Below, one piece after another: positions 1 to 7,856 of a stretch of 64,000 nt of DNA. The notes beneath the pieces were generated by a model that worked only from the letters and a program-made list of their open reading frames with translations, was not told the origin of the DNA and ran no database searches. Made by a program: the position numbers and the translations under genes. Source of the DNA: an uncultured Saprospiraceae bacterium (GTDB lineage Bacteria; Bacteroidota; Bacteroidia; Chitinophagales; Saprospiraceae); the NCBI GenBank assembly GCA_937139495.1, contig CAKZQC010000013.1, positions 1 through 64,000 of the forward strand, given 5' to 3'. How positions within the stretch are numbered: the stretch's first letter is position 1; every line of letters starts with the position of its first letter.

Positions 1-48
1 TTTTTTGGAAGTTCCTTGTGGTAACTTATTTTTGCACCCTATAGGGAA

Positions 49-96
49 TTTTTTTTTTTTTTTTAAGTTTTCCCCCCCCCCCCCCCAAAAAAAAAA
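49..96. repeat. Homopolymer tracts T16, C15, A10
   Basis: A T16 run (49-64), a short spacer, a C15 run (72-86) and an A10 run (87-96) follow each other. Such a long C run stands out in this AT-rich DNA. The A10 run serves as the U-tract of the terminator of the leftward sigma-factor gene. The T and C runs could be slippage-prone or sequencing-uncertain; no gene is seen in 1-177. Confidence 0.8.
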
Positions 97-128
97 CCTT
101 CCATCAAGTTATAGTACTTGATGGAAGG
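87..128 (-). terminator. Intrinsic terminator of the sigma-factor gene
   Basis: A perfect 12-bp stem (97-108 with 117-128, extendable by one pair) is followed, on the minus strand, by ten U residues (complement of A10 at 87-96). It lies about 50 bp after the sigma-factor stop codon and is in the right orientation to end that transcript. Confidence 0.85.
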
Positions 129-177
129 AATTGTATGTATGAGTTATAGACGGGTTAAACCCTAATTGCGGTTATTA

Positions 178-1050
178 TTATTTGCCTAAATATACTTTGA
201 GCAATTTGCTCTTAGAAGTAGAAGTACGCAATTTGTTGATTGCTTTATCTTTAATTTGGCGGACACGCTCACGCGTCAAGCCAAATTTTTCGCCAATATC
301 TTCTAGCGACATCGGGTGCTCGTGAGCAATACCGAAGTACAATTTGATGACATCTTTCTGACGATCAGTAAGGGAACACAAAGAACGTTCGATTTCGCTA
401 CGAAGCGACTCCATGTATTCAAGTTGTGAATCCGTTTTTGGGGTGTTTTTATTTTCTAATACATCAAGTAGTGAGTTATCTTCGCCCTCTACAAATGGAG
501 CATCCATTGATACGTGACGAGCAGCGACACCAAGCGTTGTTTCTACTTCTGTAGAAGCAATTTCGAGCATATCCGCCAATTCTTCTGCTGAGGGCTCTCT
601 TTCGTACTCTTGCTCTAGCTTAGAGAATGCCTTATTGATTTTGTTGAGCGAGCCTACTTTATTGAGTGGCAAACGTACAATTCTAGATTGTTCTGCCAAA
701 GCTTGTAGTATCGACTGACGAATCCACCAAACAGCATAAGAGATAAACTTAAAACCACGTGTTTCATCAAAACGCTGAGCAGCCTTGATAAGACCCAAGT
801 TACCTTCATTGATCAAATCACTGAGCGATAAACCTTGATTTTGATATTGTTTGGCTACCGACACGACAAAACGCAAGTTAGCTTTGGTGAGTTTTTCTAG
901 GGCAATTTGGTCACCTTGCTTGATTCTTTTTGCCAAGTCCACTTCCTCCTCGGGAGTCAGCAGATCCACTTTACCAATTTCTTGGAGATATTTTTCAAGT
1001 GACTGACTTTCGCGATTAGTTATGGATTTGGTTATTTTTAGTTGTCTCAT
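178..1050 (-). CDS. rpoD: Primary (housekeeping) RNA polymerase sigma factor, RpoD/SigA type
   Basis: Directs RNA polymerase to housekeeping promoters. The 290-residue length without the long N-terminal part of proteobacterial RpoD is the usual Bacteroidota form. Region 1.2 is at about residues 17-47 ([20 protein letters not shown]). Regions 2.1-2.4 are at about 50-128, including [13 protein letters not shown] and SRIVRLP. Region 3 is about 130-200. The region 4.2 helix-turn-helix is at 248-277 ([20 protein letters not shown]). It is monocistronic, with a strong terminator downstream and a TATCTTTG site about 75 bp upstream of its ATG. It should be the factor reading the TTTG-N19-TAnnTTTG promoters noted elsewhere in this window. 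Confidence 0.95.
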   Translation of the reverse strand: MRQLKITKSITNRESQSLEKYLQEIGKVDLLTPEEEVDLAKRIKQGDQIALEKLTKANLRFVVSVAKQYQNQGLSLSDLINEGNLGLIKAAQRFDETRGFKFISYAVWWIRQSILQALAEQSRIVRLPLNKVGSLNKINKAFSKLEQEYEREPSAEELADMLEIASTEVETTLGVAARHVSMDAPFVEGEDNSLLDVLENKNTPKTDSQLEYMESLRSEIERSLCSLTDRQKDVIKLYFGIAHEHPMSLEDIGEKFGLTRERVRQIKDKAINKLRTSTSKSKLLKVYLGK

Positions 1051-1123
1051 ACAGCTTTAGTTGTTAGTTTTTCTTGATTTATTTTTTCTTGATTGGCATG
1101 CCAAGTCTTGAGGTTTCAGCCCA

Positions 1124-1131
1124 CAAAGATA
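1124..1131 (-). promoter_or_regulatory. Candidate -7 element for the sigma-factor gene
   Basis: The minus strand reads TATCTTTG, a full match to the Bacteroidota -7 consensus TAnnTTTG, about 75 bp upstream of the sigma-factor ATG. No convincing -33 TTTG is seen 19-21 bp further upstream. The rest of 1051-1528 is AT-rich, with no gene I can support. Confidence 0.45.
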
Positions 1132-1528
1132 CAAAAAAGATTGGATAGGTACTATTTTTTTTGCATAGACTTTATATATTGGGGACAAAGAATAAGAAAT
1201 CATACCAATCAATCTGCCATTCATGAAGTAAGAACGAGTCTAAATTAGATTATGTTTCTTATTCTAGTTGTTATAACAATTCTTTAAAAAAAAATAAAAA
1301 ATAAGTAGCTTTTTTTTTGTAGAATGCTTTTTTTATTATTAATTGTGCAGGCAAGAGTCACAGCTCTTCAAAATAAAAGCATCTTTTGGGCTCAATTGCC
1401 TACCATTACTTTGGAATAGTGTCACACTATTTCAATCCATTGTTAGCCTTGTTCGTGGATTTGGAACATGGCTGGCATTAGGGAAACCACTATTGGTTAA
1501 TACCATTACTTTATATCTCATACAACTT

Positions 1529-1909
1529 ATGAATAGGACATCATTTACGCAGGAGTTTCTGTTTAGAGCTTCACCGACTATCGTTTATCGTTTCTTGACT
1601 ACACCTGATTGTCTGATCCGTTGGTTTTGCGACGAATGCAAAATTATAGATGAAAAATATATTTTTGATTGGGACGGTTCGGAAGAAATCGCTCATATTA
1701 TCGATGATATAGAAGACGAACAATTGAAGTTGGAATGGGAAGAATTTGAAGGCGAGGGGGAGTTTCTCGATTTTAGATTAGGTCGCTCAGAAGTGACTGG
1801 GGAAACTATTTTGGAAATTACAGCGTTCTGTGATGAGGATGAGGTAGAGCAGGAACAACAATTCTGGACGACTCAAATGAAAGAATTAGCACGAGCTACA
1901 GGAGGTTAA
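1529..1909 (+). CDS. START-like (SRPBCC fold) domain protein
   Basis: A 126-residue protein matching the small START-like family widespread in Bacteroidota. It has an N-terminal FTQEFLFRASPTIVYRFLTT strand-helix, an acidic middle and a C-terminal amphipathic helix. It is probably cytoplasmic, and ligand and role are unknown. The open frame reaches back to 1343, but family length and the match beginning at MNRTSFTQEF favour the ATG at 1529; the extra 62 residues look non-coding. It stands alone before the SPFH gene. Confidence 0.8.
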   Translation: MNRTSFTQEFLFRASPTIVYRFLTTPDCLIRWFCDECKIIDEKYIFDWDGSEEIAHIIDDIEDEQLKLEWEEFEGEGEFLDFRLGRSEVTGETILEITAFCDEDEVEQEQQFWTTQMKELARATGG

Positions 1910-1989
1910 TTCTGTTTGTCTGCGTATTTTTTTCAATCACCTCAACTACTGTATTTTATTATCATACAATTGAAAAACAACCATAGATT

Positions 1990-3024
1990 ATGTTCGGATT
2001 TTTTAAGAGTGAACTCGTTGAGGTCATTGAGTGGAAAGAGCAAAGCAAAGACGTATTAGTTTGGAAGTTTCCTGACAAGGATTCTAATATTAAGTATGGT
2101 GCTCAACTAACCGTGAGAGAATCGCAAATGGCAATTTTTCTCAATGAAGGGCAAATTGCAGATGTTTATGGTCCGGGACGACATACCCTCAAGACAGAGA
2201 ATATGCCGATCATGACTACCCTCAAGTCTTGGAAACATGGTTTTGATTCGCCGTTCAAGGCGGATGTCTATTTTGTAAGTACTCGTCAGATTACTGACTT
2301 CAAGTGGGGGACACCCAATCCGATTTTTATCAAAGATCCTGAAGCTGGACGAGTAGAAATTCGCGCTTTCGGTTCGTATTTTTTACGAATAGCGGATCCG
2401 AAGAAATTTTATAGAGAATACGCAGGCACAGAAAGTATCTTGTATGCACAAGACCTAGCCGACGCTTTTAGAGGATTGATTGTTCCTAAATTTGCAGAAG
2501 CGTTGGTCGAAAGTGGTGCGACTGCCTTTGATATTTATTCGAAATATTCAGAACTGGGTGAGGTCATTAAACCGCTCATTCAGCGTGATTTGGACGAGTT
2601 TGGACTCGAATTGACCAAATTCCAAATTACGAGTGTCTCCTTGCCTGATGAAATTACAGAGCACTTGCGTACTATCTCGAAGCTGAATTTGACTTCGGAT
2701 AACAACATGGGCAAAATGGAACGTCTCAATCAAATGGACGTGAATAAAATAGCAGCAGAAAAAGGTAATTACGAAAACATGAGAGGTGTGAATAATGATC
2801 TCATGATGCAGCAAATGATGATGCAGCAAATGATGCAAAATCAGCAAGGAAATAATAACAACAATAATAATAATCAAAGTAACAACCAAGCTCCAGCAGA
2901 AAAAGAGATGACTCGTGCAGAGGTTTTATCTACGCTCAAAGAATTGGGCGAGCTTAAATCAATGGGCATTCTGACAGACGAAGAGTTTGAAGCTAAAAAG
3001 AAAGAATTGTTGGCAAAACTATAA
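1990..3024 (+). CDS. SPFH-domain protein with C-terminal SHOCT domain (YdjI-like)
   Basis: 344 residues. The first about 260 match the SPFH/band-7 'virion core protein' family (YdjI-like), starting MFGFFKSELVEVIEW and containing GPGRHTLKTENMP. A low-complexity linker rich in Met, Gln and Asn follows (about 270-300; MMQQMMMQQMMQNQQG then an Asn run). The end is a short SHOCT-like domain (about 308-344, LKELGELKSMGILTDEEFEA), which often marks oligomeric membrane-associated proteins. Related proteins act in membrane organisation or envelope stress; that role here is inferred. A hairpin terminator follows the stop codon. Confidence 0.85.
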   Translation: MFGFFKSELVEVIEWKEQSKDVLVWKFPDKDSNIKYGAQLTVRESQMAIFLNEGQIADVYGPGRHTLKTENMPIMTTLKSWKHGFDSPFKADVYFVSTRQITDFKWGTPNPIFIKDPEAGRVEIRAFGSYFLRIADPKKFYREYAGTESILYAQDLADAFRGLIVPKFAEALVESGATAFDIYSKYSELGEVIKPLIQRDLDEFGLELTKFQITSVSLPDEITEHLRTISKLNLTSDNNMGKMERLNQMDVNKIAAEKGNYENMRGVNNDLMMQQMMMQQMMQNQQGNNNNNNNNQSNNQAPAEKEMTRAEVLSTLKELGELKSMGILTDEEFEAKKKELLAKL

Positions 3025-3054
3025 GCAGTTTTTTAGCCAAAGATAACAATACAT

Positions 3055-3094
3055 AGCTGCCTACCTCTATTGTGAGTGTGGGCAGCTTTTTTTT
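3055..3094 (+). terminator. Intrinsic terminator after the SPFH gene
   Basis: The stem AGCTGCC(T)AC / GT(G)GGCAGCT (7 bp, a G-U pair and 2 bp more) is followed by eight T residues. It lies inside a possible GTG-started extension of miaA (from 3072), which argues that miaA starts at the ATG at 3111. Confidence 0.75.
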
Positions 3095-3110
3095 ATTGCA
3101 ATATAGAATA

Positions 3111-4040
3111 ATGAATACCAACCAACCTACTAAATACTTAATCGTAGTGCTAGGGGCGACGGCAAGCGGAAAAACCGCTTTGGCAATCGACCTCGCTAAT
3201 CATTATGGCGGTGCTATTTTGTCTTCCGATTCTCGACAGTTTTTCAAAGAAATGTCTATTGGCACTGCCAAACCTACACCCGAAGAACTAGCCGCTGCAC
3301 CACATCATTTTGTCGATTCCCTGTCGATTCATCAAGATTATACGATTGGAGCTTTTGAGCGAGATGGATTGGCGTTTTTGGAGCAGTATTATCAACAAAA
3401 AAATACGGCTATATTAGCAGGTGGAGCAGGAATGTATATCAAGGCAATTTGTCAAGGATTAGATGATTTTCCGAAAGTAGATAAGGCGATACGAGTAGCA
3501 CTCAACGAACAATTGGAAACGGTAGGGATTACTTCGTTGCAACAAGAATTGCAACAGCTCGATCCTGTGTATTATGAAAAAGTGGACCAGCAAAATCCAC
3601 AACGATTGATTCGTGCTTTGGAGATATGTCGAGGCACAGGACAACCTTTTTCGTACTTTCAAGCTCAAAATACAGCTAGAACTCGACCATTTGAAGTCAT
3701 CAAGATAGGAATTGATTGGGAGCGGTCGGCACTCTATGATCGTATCAATCGAAGGGTTGATTTGATGTTGGAGCAGGGATTATTGGCGGAAGCCAAAGCA
3801 CTCTATCCTTATCGTACACTCAATGCCTTGCAAACAGTTGGTTATCAAGAGTTTTTTGATTATTTTGATGGCAATATCACACTGGATAAAGCGATAGAAT
3901 TGGTCAAGCGAAACTCTAGACGATACGCCAAAAGGCAGTTGACATGGTTCCGAAAAGACACGAATATCATTTGGGTCAAGCCCAAAACACCACTAGCAAA
4001 GGTTGTCGAAGCGATAGAATTGCAAAAAACAAAATGCTAA
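3111..4040 (+). CDS. miaA: tRNA dimethylallyltransferase MiaA
   Basis: Transfers a dimethylallyl group to N6 of A37 in tRNAs that read codons starting with U. The 309-residue length is typical. The P-loop GATASGKT is at residues 15-22, followed by SSDSRQFFKEMSIGTAKPT, the AGGAGMYIKAI segment and the C-terminal RRYAKRQLTWFR tRNA-contact motif. The ATG at 3111 is chosen because the upstream terminator hairpin occupies the alternative GTG extension. The next gene follows 69 bp downstream on the same strand. Confidence 0.96.
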   Translation: MNTNQPTKYLIVVLGATASGKTALAIDLANHYGGAILSSDSRQFFKEMSIGTAKPTPEELAAAPHHFVDSLSIHQDYTIGAFERDGLAFLEQYYQQKNTAILAGGAGMYIKAICQGLDDFPKVDKAIRVALNEQLETVGITSLQQELQQLDPVYYEKVDQQNPQRLIRALEICRGTGQPFSYFQAQNTARTRPFEVIKIGIDWERSALYDRINRRVDLMLEQGLLAEAKALYPYRTLNALQTVGYQEFFDYFDGNITLDKAIELVKRNSRRYAKRQLTWFRKDTNIIWVKPKTPLAKVVEAIELQKTKC

Positions 4041-4109
4041 TTTGAGCTAATTATGCCTGATTTTGCTTTTTTTTTGAGAAATTTGTGGCAAATTTTATAA
4101 AAAACGAGC

Positions 4110-5135
4110 ATGACACTAGATCAACGCATACAATTATTGGTACTATTAGGTAAATATATTCAGCAAGATACACCCGAACGAGAACGTGCCTTGCTGCACA
4201 CCGAACAATACAACCGATGGTTGACACAAACCAATAGCTTAAAATCTTTGCAAGCTATTGCAACAGAGTTTTTGACAGAAGAAAAATTGACCTTGCTAAC
4301 GCAGCAATACAATATGCCAGCAGTGCAGGCTAATCCTAAGAAAGTAGGACTAATATTGGCGGGTAATTTGCCAGCAGTAGGCTTCCATGATTTATTATGC
4401 ACCTTTTTGTCTGGGCATATCGCTTTGGTCAAATATTCGGATAAGGATAAGCATTTGATTCCTTATATGGTGGATTACTTGACAGAGCTAGAGCCTCAAG
4501 TAGCGGACTACATTCAGACGGTAGAACGGTTGAGTGATTTTGATGCCGTGATAGCAACAGGGAGCGATAATTCTGCACTCTATTTTGAGCAATACTTTGG
4601 TAAGTATCCCAATATTATTCGCAAGAATAGAAATGCAGTTGCCATATTAGATGGTAGCGAAACGGAAGAAGAATTGTTAGCTTTGGGCAGCGATATATTT
4701 ACGTATTATGGCATGGGTTGCCGTTCTGTTTCCAAACTGTATGTGCCAGAAGGCTATGATTTGGTCAACTTGATGCGTGTGCTAGACGATTATGCACCAG
4801 ATTTGAAGCATAACAAGTACATTAATAATTACGATTATAATCGCTCTATTTATTTATTGAATAGAGTGCCGCACTTAGCCAACGACTGTGTGATGTTGTT
4901 GGAAAATGAAAGTTTGGTATCGAGAATAGCGGTCGTGCATTATGAATACTATACCAATATAGAGGAGTTGGCAAACCAGCTAAACGAACAAACGGAAGCG
5001 ATACAATGTATTGCTACCAAAAATAAAATGGCTACAAAGGTAGCAACCGTTGGGCTAGGGCAGACCCAATGTCCGACGATAACAGATTATGCAGACGGAG
5101 TAGATACTTTAGCATTTTTGCTAGAGCTTGCTTAG
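4110..5135 (+). CDS. LuxC-like acyl-CoA (fatty acyl) reductase
   Basis: 341 residues matching the acyl-CoA reductase family (LuxC branch of the aldehyde dehydrogenase superfamily). It contains GLILAGNLPAVGFHDLL (about 80-96), a Rossmann-like ATGSDNSA segment (149-156) and the conserved YYGMGCRSVSK motif. Cys204 in that motif is the likely nucleophile that holds the acyl thioester. Members reduce activated acyl groups to aldehydes with NADPH. No luxD/luxE or luciferase genes are adjacent, so the substrate is unknown. It is co-directional with miaA and the pterin synthase gene. Confidence 0.8.
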   Translation: MTLDQRIQLLVLLGKYIQQDTPERERALLHTEQYNRWLTQTNSLKSLQAIATEFLTEEKLTLLTQQYNMPAVQANPKKVGLILAGNLPAVGFHDLLCTFLSGHIALVKYSDKDKHLIPYMVDYLTELEPQVADYIQTVERLSDFDAVIATGSDNSALYFEQYFGKYPNIIRKNRNAVAILDGSETEEELLALGSDIFTYYGMGCRSVSKLYVPEGYDLVNLMRVLDDYAPDLKHNKYINNYDYNRSIYLLNRVPHLANDCVMLLENESLVSRIAVVHYEYYTNIEELANQLNEQTEAIQCIATKNKMATKVATVGLGQTQCPTITDYADGVDTLAFLLELA

Positions 5136-5214
5136 AATATGCTCTTAATTACGTCTATAATAACATTCGCCATTTGGCTATTTTCCAAATAGGCGGCAAA
5201 AAATAATAACAACC

Positions 5215-5631
5215 ATGATTGTATATTTAACTAGAAGAGAACACTTCAATGCCGCACACAAACTGTGGGTAGATAAGTGGTCGGAAGAGAAGAATTTTGA
5301 GATATTTGGCAAGTGTGCCAATAAGAATTTTCATGGGCATAACTATGACCTACAAGTAACGGTCAAAGGCACGCCTGACCCACTGACAGGGTTCATCATG
5401 GACGCCAAAAAACTGAGTAATATTCTTAAAGAGAAGGTTTGTAACGTGCTGGATCATACGAATATGAATCTGGACGATAATTTTTTGCCGAAAGGCATCT
5501 TAGCAACCACCGAAAACTTGGTGTATTATATTTGGCAAGAAATAGAACCACACTTGGACGAAAATTGCCAGTTGCACAGCGTAAAACTCTACGAGACACG
5601 CAATATTTGGGCGGAATATTTTGGAGAATAA
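5215..5631 (+). CDS. 6-pyruvoyl/6-carboxy-tetrahydropterin synthase family protein
   Basis: 138 residues of the PTPS/QueD family. Visible zinc ligands are His15 (FNAAHKL), His40 and His42 (FHGHNY), with a likely catalytic Cys34 (FGKCANKNFHGH). The family makes 6-carboxy-tetrahydropterin for queuosine/7-deazaguanine synthesis or 6-pyruvoyl-tetrahydropterin. No other queuosine gene is nearby to decide between them. A strong bidirectional terminator follows at once. Confidence 0.9.
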   Translation: MIVYLTRREHFNAAHKLWVDKWSEEKNFEIFGKCANKNFHGHNYDLQVTVKGTPDPLTGFIMDAKKLSNILKEKVCNVLDHTNMNLDDNFLPKGILATTENLVYYIWQEIEPHLDENCQLHSVKLYETRNIWAEYFGE

Positions 5632-5633
5632 AC

Positions 5634-5679
5634 AAAAAATGTGTCCCTATCGAATAAGTCGATAGGGACACATTTTTTT
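5634..5679. terminator. Bidirectional terminator
   Basis: A 14-bp perfect stem (5640-5653 with 5659-5672, five-base loop) is flanked by A6 and T7, so it can serve both the pterin synthase gene (plus) and the convergent thioredoxin-fold gene (minus). Confidence 0.9.
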
Positions 5680-5695
5680 ATAAGTAGTTTTTCAA

Positions 5696-6604
5696 TTATT
5701 GTGTTGCTTCTGTACGAGTTGTTTTCTTTATTTTAGCAATAAATTTATCTTTTTGAGAGGGAGCGTACCCCAGTTGTTTGAGTATCAATTTGCCCGTAGG
5801 GTCAAACAATAAAAAATTGGGATAACCCTGTAGTCCTAGCTCCTCCTGCATATTGATATTGACCAATATACGATCTTGATGACTGATGTGCTTGTAGCTA
5901 AATATCTTGGTGTAATCCAGAGCTACACCTGGGCGAGCAGCAACATAGACATATTTTTGTTGGATAGTATTGCCTAGTGTGTCGTAATAATCCTTTAGGT
6001 CTTTCATGGCTCTGACGCAGGGAACGCAACGCTCATTCCAGGTTTCGATGAGTGTATATTTACCTGTACCATTTAGTTGGATAGAGTCTAGACTTTTGTT
6101 TAGAAACTGTAAGCTTGATAGGTTGGAGTCTGTTACGAGCTTGGTATCTGCAAAAGGCTCATTAAGCTCAAAGTTAGGAATTTTACTGTTACTAGCATTC
6201 AAATTCAATCGTTTCCAGTCATTTACAAAAGTCATACTATAGCCTGCTATAAATGACACAACAAAAAACTGTGTGAGACGAGTAGGCATAGTTTTGGGGT
6301 CTAGAAATGTAACTCCCACCAAGACAAAGAAAGCGATATGTAGAGGATTGATAATAGAGAACCAATACCAGCTGTTTAGATATAAAAAAGTTAGGATAAT
6401 AAAAATAGGACCACTCAACTTAACCCATCTTAGAGATATGGTTTCTTGTGCTACCAACTTTCGGATTTCGTAAGCAGAATAGAAGGTGTAACATAGAGCT
6501 GTAAAAGTACCCCAGCCGATAGGCAGATAACCACCAAACATTAGGAGGGGCCAAGCTGTCATCAGGGTGATAGAATAAGCCAGATAAATAAGATAGTTTT
6601 TCAT
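5696..6604 (-). CDS. Membrane-anchored thioredoxin-fold (TlpA-like) protein
   Basis: 302 residues. The first about 130 hold roughly four hydrophobic segments (about 5-45, 65-85, 88-103, 112-128). The rest is a TlpA/AhpC-TSA-type thioredoxin fold with a Cys193-Val-Pro-Cys196 redox motif (ETWNERCVPCVRAMKDL) and LGLQGYPNFLLFDPTGK. It probably acts outside the cytoplasmic membrane on disulfides; the partner is unknown. The extra membrane domain is unlike simple TlpA proteins. It is transcribed alone, with about 120 bp to the next minus-strand gene. Confidence 0.8.
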   Translation of the reverse strand: MKNYLIYLAYSITLMTAWPLLMFGGYLPIGWGTFTALCYTFYSAYEIRKLVAQETISLRWVKLSGPIFIILTFLYLNSWYWFSIINPLHIAFFVLVGVTFLDPKTMPTRLTQFFVVSFIAGYSMTFVNDWKRLNLNASNSKIPNFELNEPFADTKLVTDSNLSSLQFLNKSLDSIQLNGTGKYTLIETWNERCVPCVRAMKDLKDYYDTLGNTIQQKYVYVAARPGVALDYTKIFSYKHISHQDRILVNINMQEELGLQGYPNFLLFDPTGKLILKQLGYAPSQKDKFIAKIKKTTRTEATQ

Positions 6605-6680
6605 GATTCAGTGGTATTGGGTGCTAGCATTTAGGGTAAATGCTAAATACTGGATATAAAATGAAGTGATTATTGCGTGA

Positions 6681-6704
6681 TTTTAGACACGCTTTAAAGC
6701 TTTT
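6681..6704 (+). repeat. Dispersed motif copy 1 (TTTnAGACAYGCTyTAAAGC)
   Basis: TTTTAGACACGCTTTAAAGC lies between two minus-strand genes. It is one of five related copies in this window (also 7797-7820, 21099-21114, 41531-41552, 59505-59525). All are intergenic or at gene ends, and several contain a small GCTYTAAAGC palindrome. Confidence 0.55.
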
Positions 6705-6726
6705 GACAAAAGAATCAAAAGACTGC

Positions 6727-7695
6727 TTATTTTGTATTGAAAAACGCTGTACCGACCAAGCGGCTTTTGTTGTAGAGCTCTATTTGGTAGCGTCCGCTAG
6801 TGAAAGGCGTGCTAGGATAACTTGACCATTCCATGCAGAGCGAAAAAAGATTGGGGTCATAATCAAACGTCTTGCTGATGGTATAATCAATACGTTCTTC
6901 GTCAATAGTCGTTATTCTGCCAGAGCCTCTATTACGGTCTTGTACCGTGAATCCAGCAGGATCAATTAATCTTAAATAAAGACGATTGACACCAACAGGT
7001 GTGATGGTATTAGGGACAATTTCAAAACAAACATCTACGATTTCGGTACGTCTAGCCACGTCAATTCCTACTCTTGTGCCATTGTTTTTGGTGCGGAGTC
7101 CTACAGCTTTGATGTTGACGATTTGCAACACCGAAGCAGCTTCTACTTTATCAGCTAATATTTTATTTTCTTCCTCTAGTGCATCAGAAGAATTTTGGAG
7201 CGATTTGGTTTGTTTATTTTTTTTGACTACTTGATTTTGGAGACTATCTTTTTGGGCTTTGAGTCGTTGGTTTTCTAGTCGCAACTCTTCCATATTTTTG
7301 GTTTGTGCTTCCACAAATACTCTTAATTCGGCAATTTCAGAAGAGAGCGTAGCGAGTTTGTCTGTGATTTGTTTTTTTGCAGCTTTGTCTCTTTCTGCTT
7401 GTCCAATCAGGCGATTGATTTTGACATAGAGCTTTTCGAGTTGTTCTTCTTTGGTCAGTAGTTGTTTGTACAGCTCTTGATTATCTTGCTTGTAGAACGC
7501 AAGTTCTTCTTTCATCTCATTGTACAAGCTATCAGATTTGACTTTGGCTTGTTCTATGGTCAATATATTGGCATCAATTTGCTGTTGTTGGCTATTGAAA
7601 AAGAAAAATAGAGCAATGACAAGAGTAGCTACTACTGCAGCTATTATTATTTTACTTTTTTTAGCGTTTGGGGTGGGGGTGTTTGATTGTTCCAT
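6727..7695 (-). CDS. Single-pass membrane protein with long coiled coil (function unknown)
   Basis: 322 residues. A short Pro/Thr/Lys N-terminus is followed by one transmembrane segment (about 15-34, IIIAAVVATLVIALFFFF), a long charged coiled coil (about 40-190) and a compact beta-rich C-terminal domain (about 195-322) that should be periplasmic. I do not recognise the family. A full TTTG-N19-TATCTTTG promoter lies about 130-160 bp upstream. The layout (membrane anchor, rod, head) suggests an envelope scaffold or sensor, which is inference. Confidence 0.75.
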   Translation of the reverse strand: MEQSNTPTPNAKKSKIIIAAVVATLVIALFFFFNSQQQQIDANILTIEQAKVKSDSLYNEMKEELAFYKQDNQELYKQLLTKEEQLEKLYVKINRLIGQAERDKAAKKQITDKLATLSSEIAELRVFVEAQTKNMEELRLENQRLKAQKDSLQNQVVKKNKQTKSLQNSSDALEEENKILADKVEAASVLQIVNIKAVGLRTKNNGTRVGIDVARRTEIVDVCFEIVPNTITPVGVNRLYLRLIDPAGFTVQDRNRGSGRITTIDEERIDYTISKTFDYDPNLFSLCMEWSSYPSTPFTSGRYQIELYNKSRLVGTAFFNTK

Positions 7696-7796
7696 AATAT
7701 AATTTGGGAATGTGTGTCTGCACTACTCAAAGTAATAAATGGCAATGGTGCATTTTTTTGGGTAGGCATTTAGTTTTATAATGAATTGGCGTATAA

Positions 7797-7820
7797 GGCT
7801 CTAAGAGCATGTCTGAAATA
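7797..7820 (-). repeat. Dispersed motif copy 2
   Basis: The plus strand reads GGCTCTAAGAGCATGTCTGAAATA; its complement matches TTTCAGACATGCTCTTAGAGC. It falls in the 5' leader of the coiled-coil gene, just after its promoter, and includes a GCTCTAAGAGC palindrome. Confidence 0.5.
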
Positions 7821-7825
7821 AAGGG

Positions 7826-7856
7826 CAAAGATAGCAATCTTATATAAGATTACAAA
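7826..7856 (-). promoter_or_regulatory. Promoter of the coiled-coil membrane protein gene
   Basis: On the minus strand, TTTG (7856-7853), 19 bp and TATCTTTG (7833-7826) exactly match the Bacteroidota -33/-7 consensus. The -33 box overlaps the last codons of the upstream gene (stop at 7850), so this gene can be transcribed independently of it. Confidence 0.75.

Noticed and set aside
2548..2889. Minus-strand open frame opposite the SPFH gene
   Set aside because: It is a shadow of the Met/Gln/Asn-rich linker (His/Ile runs), with no independent support.
3072..3110. GTG start for miaA
   Set aside because: The 3' arm and T run of the SPFH-gene terminator lie in this stretch; MiaA homology begins after the ATG at 3111.
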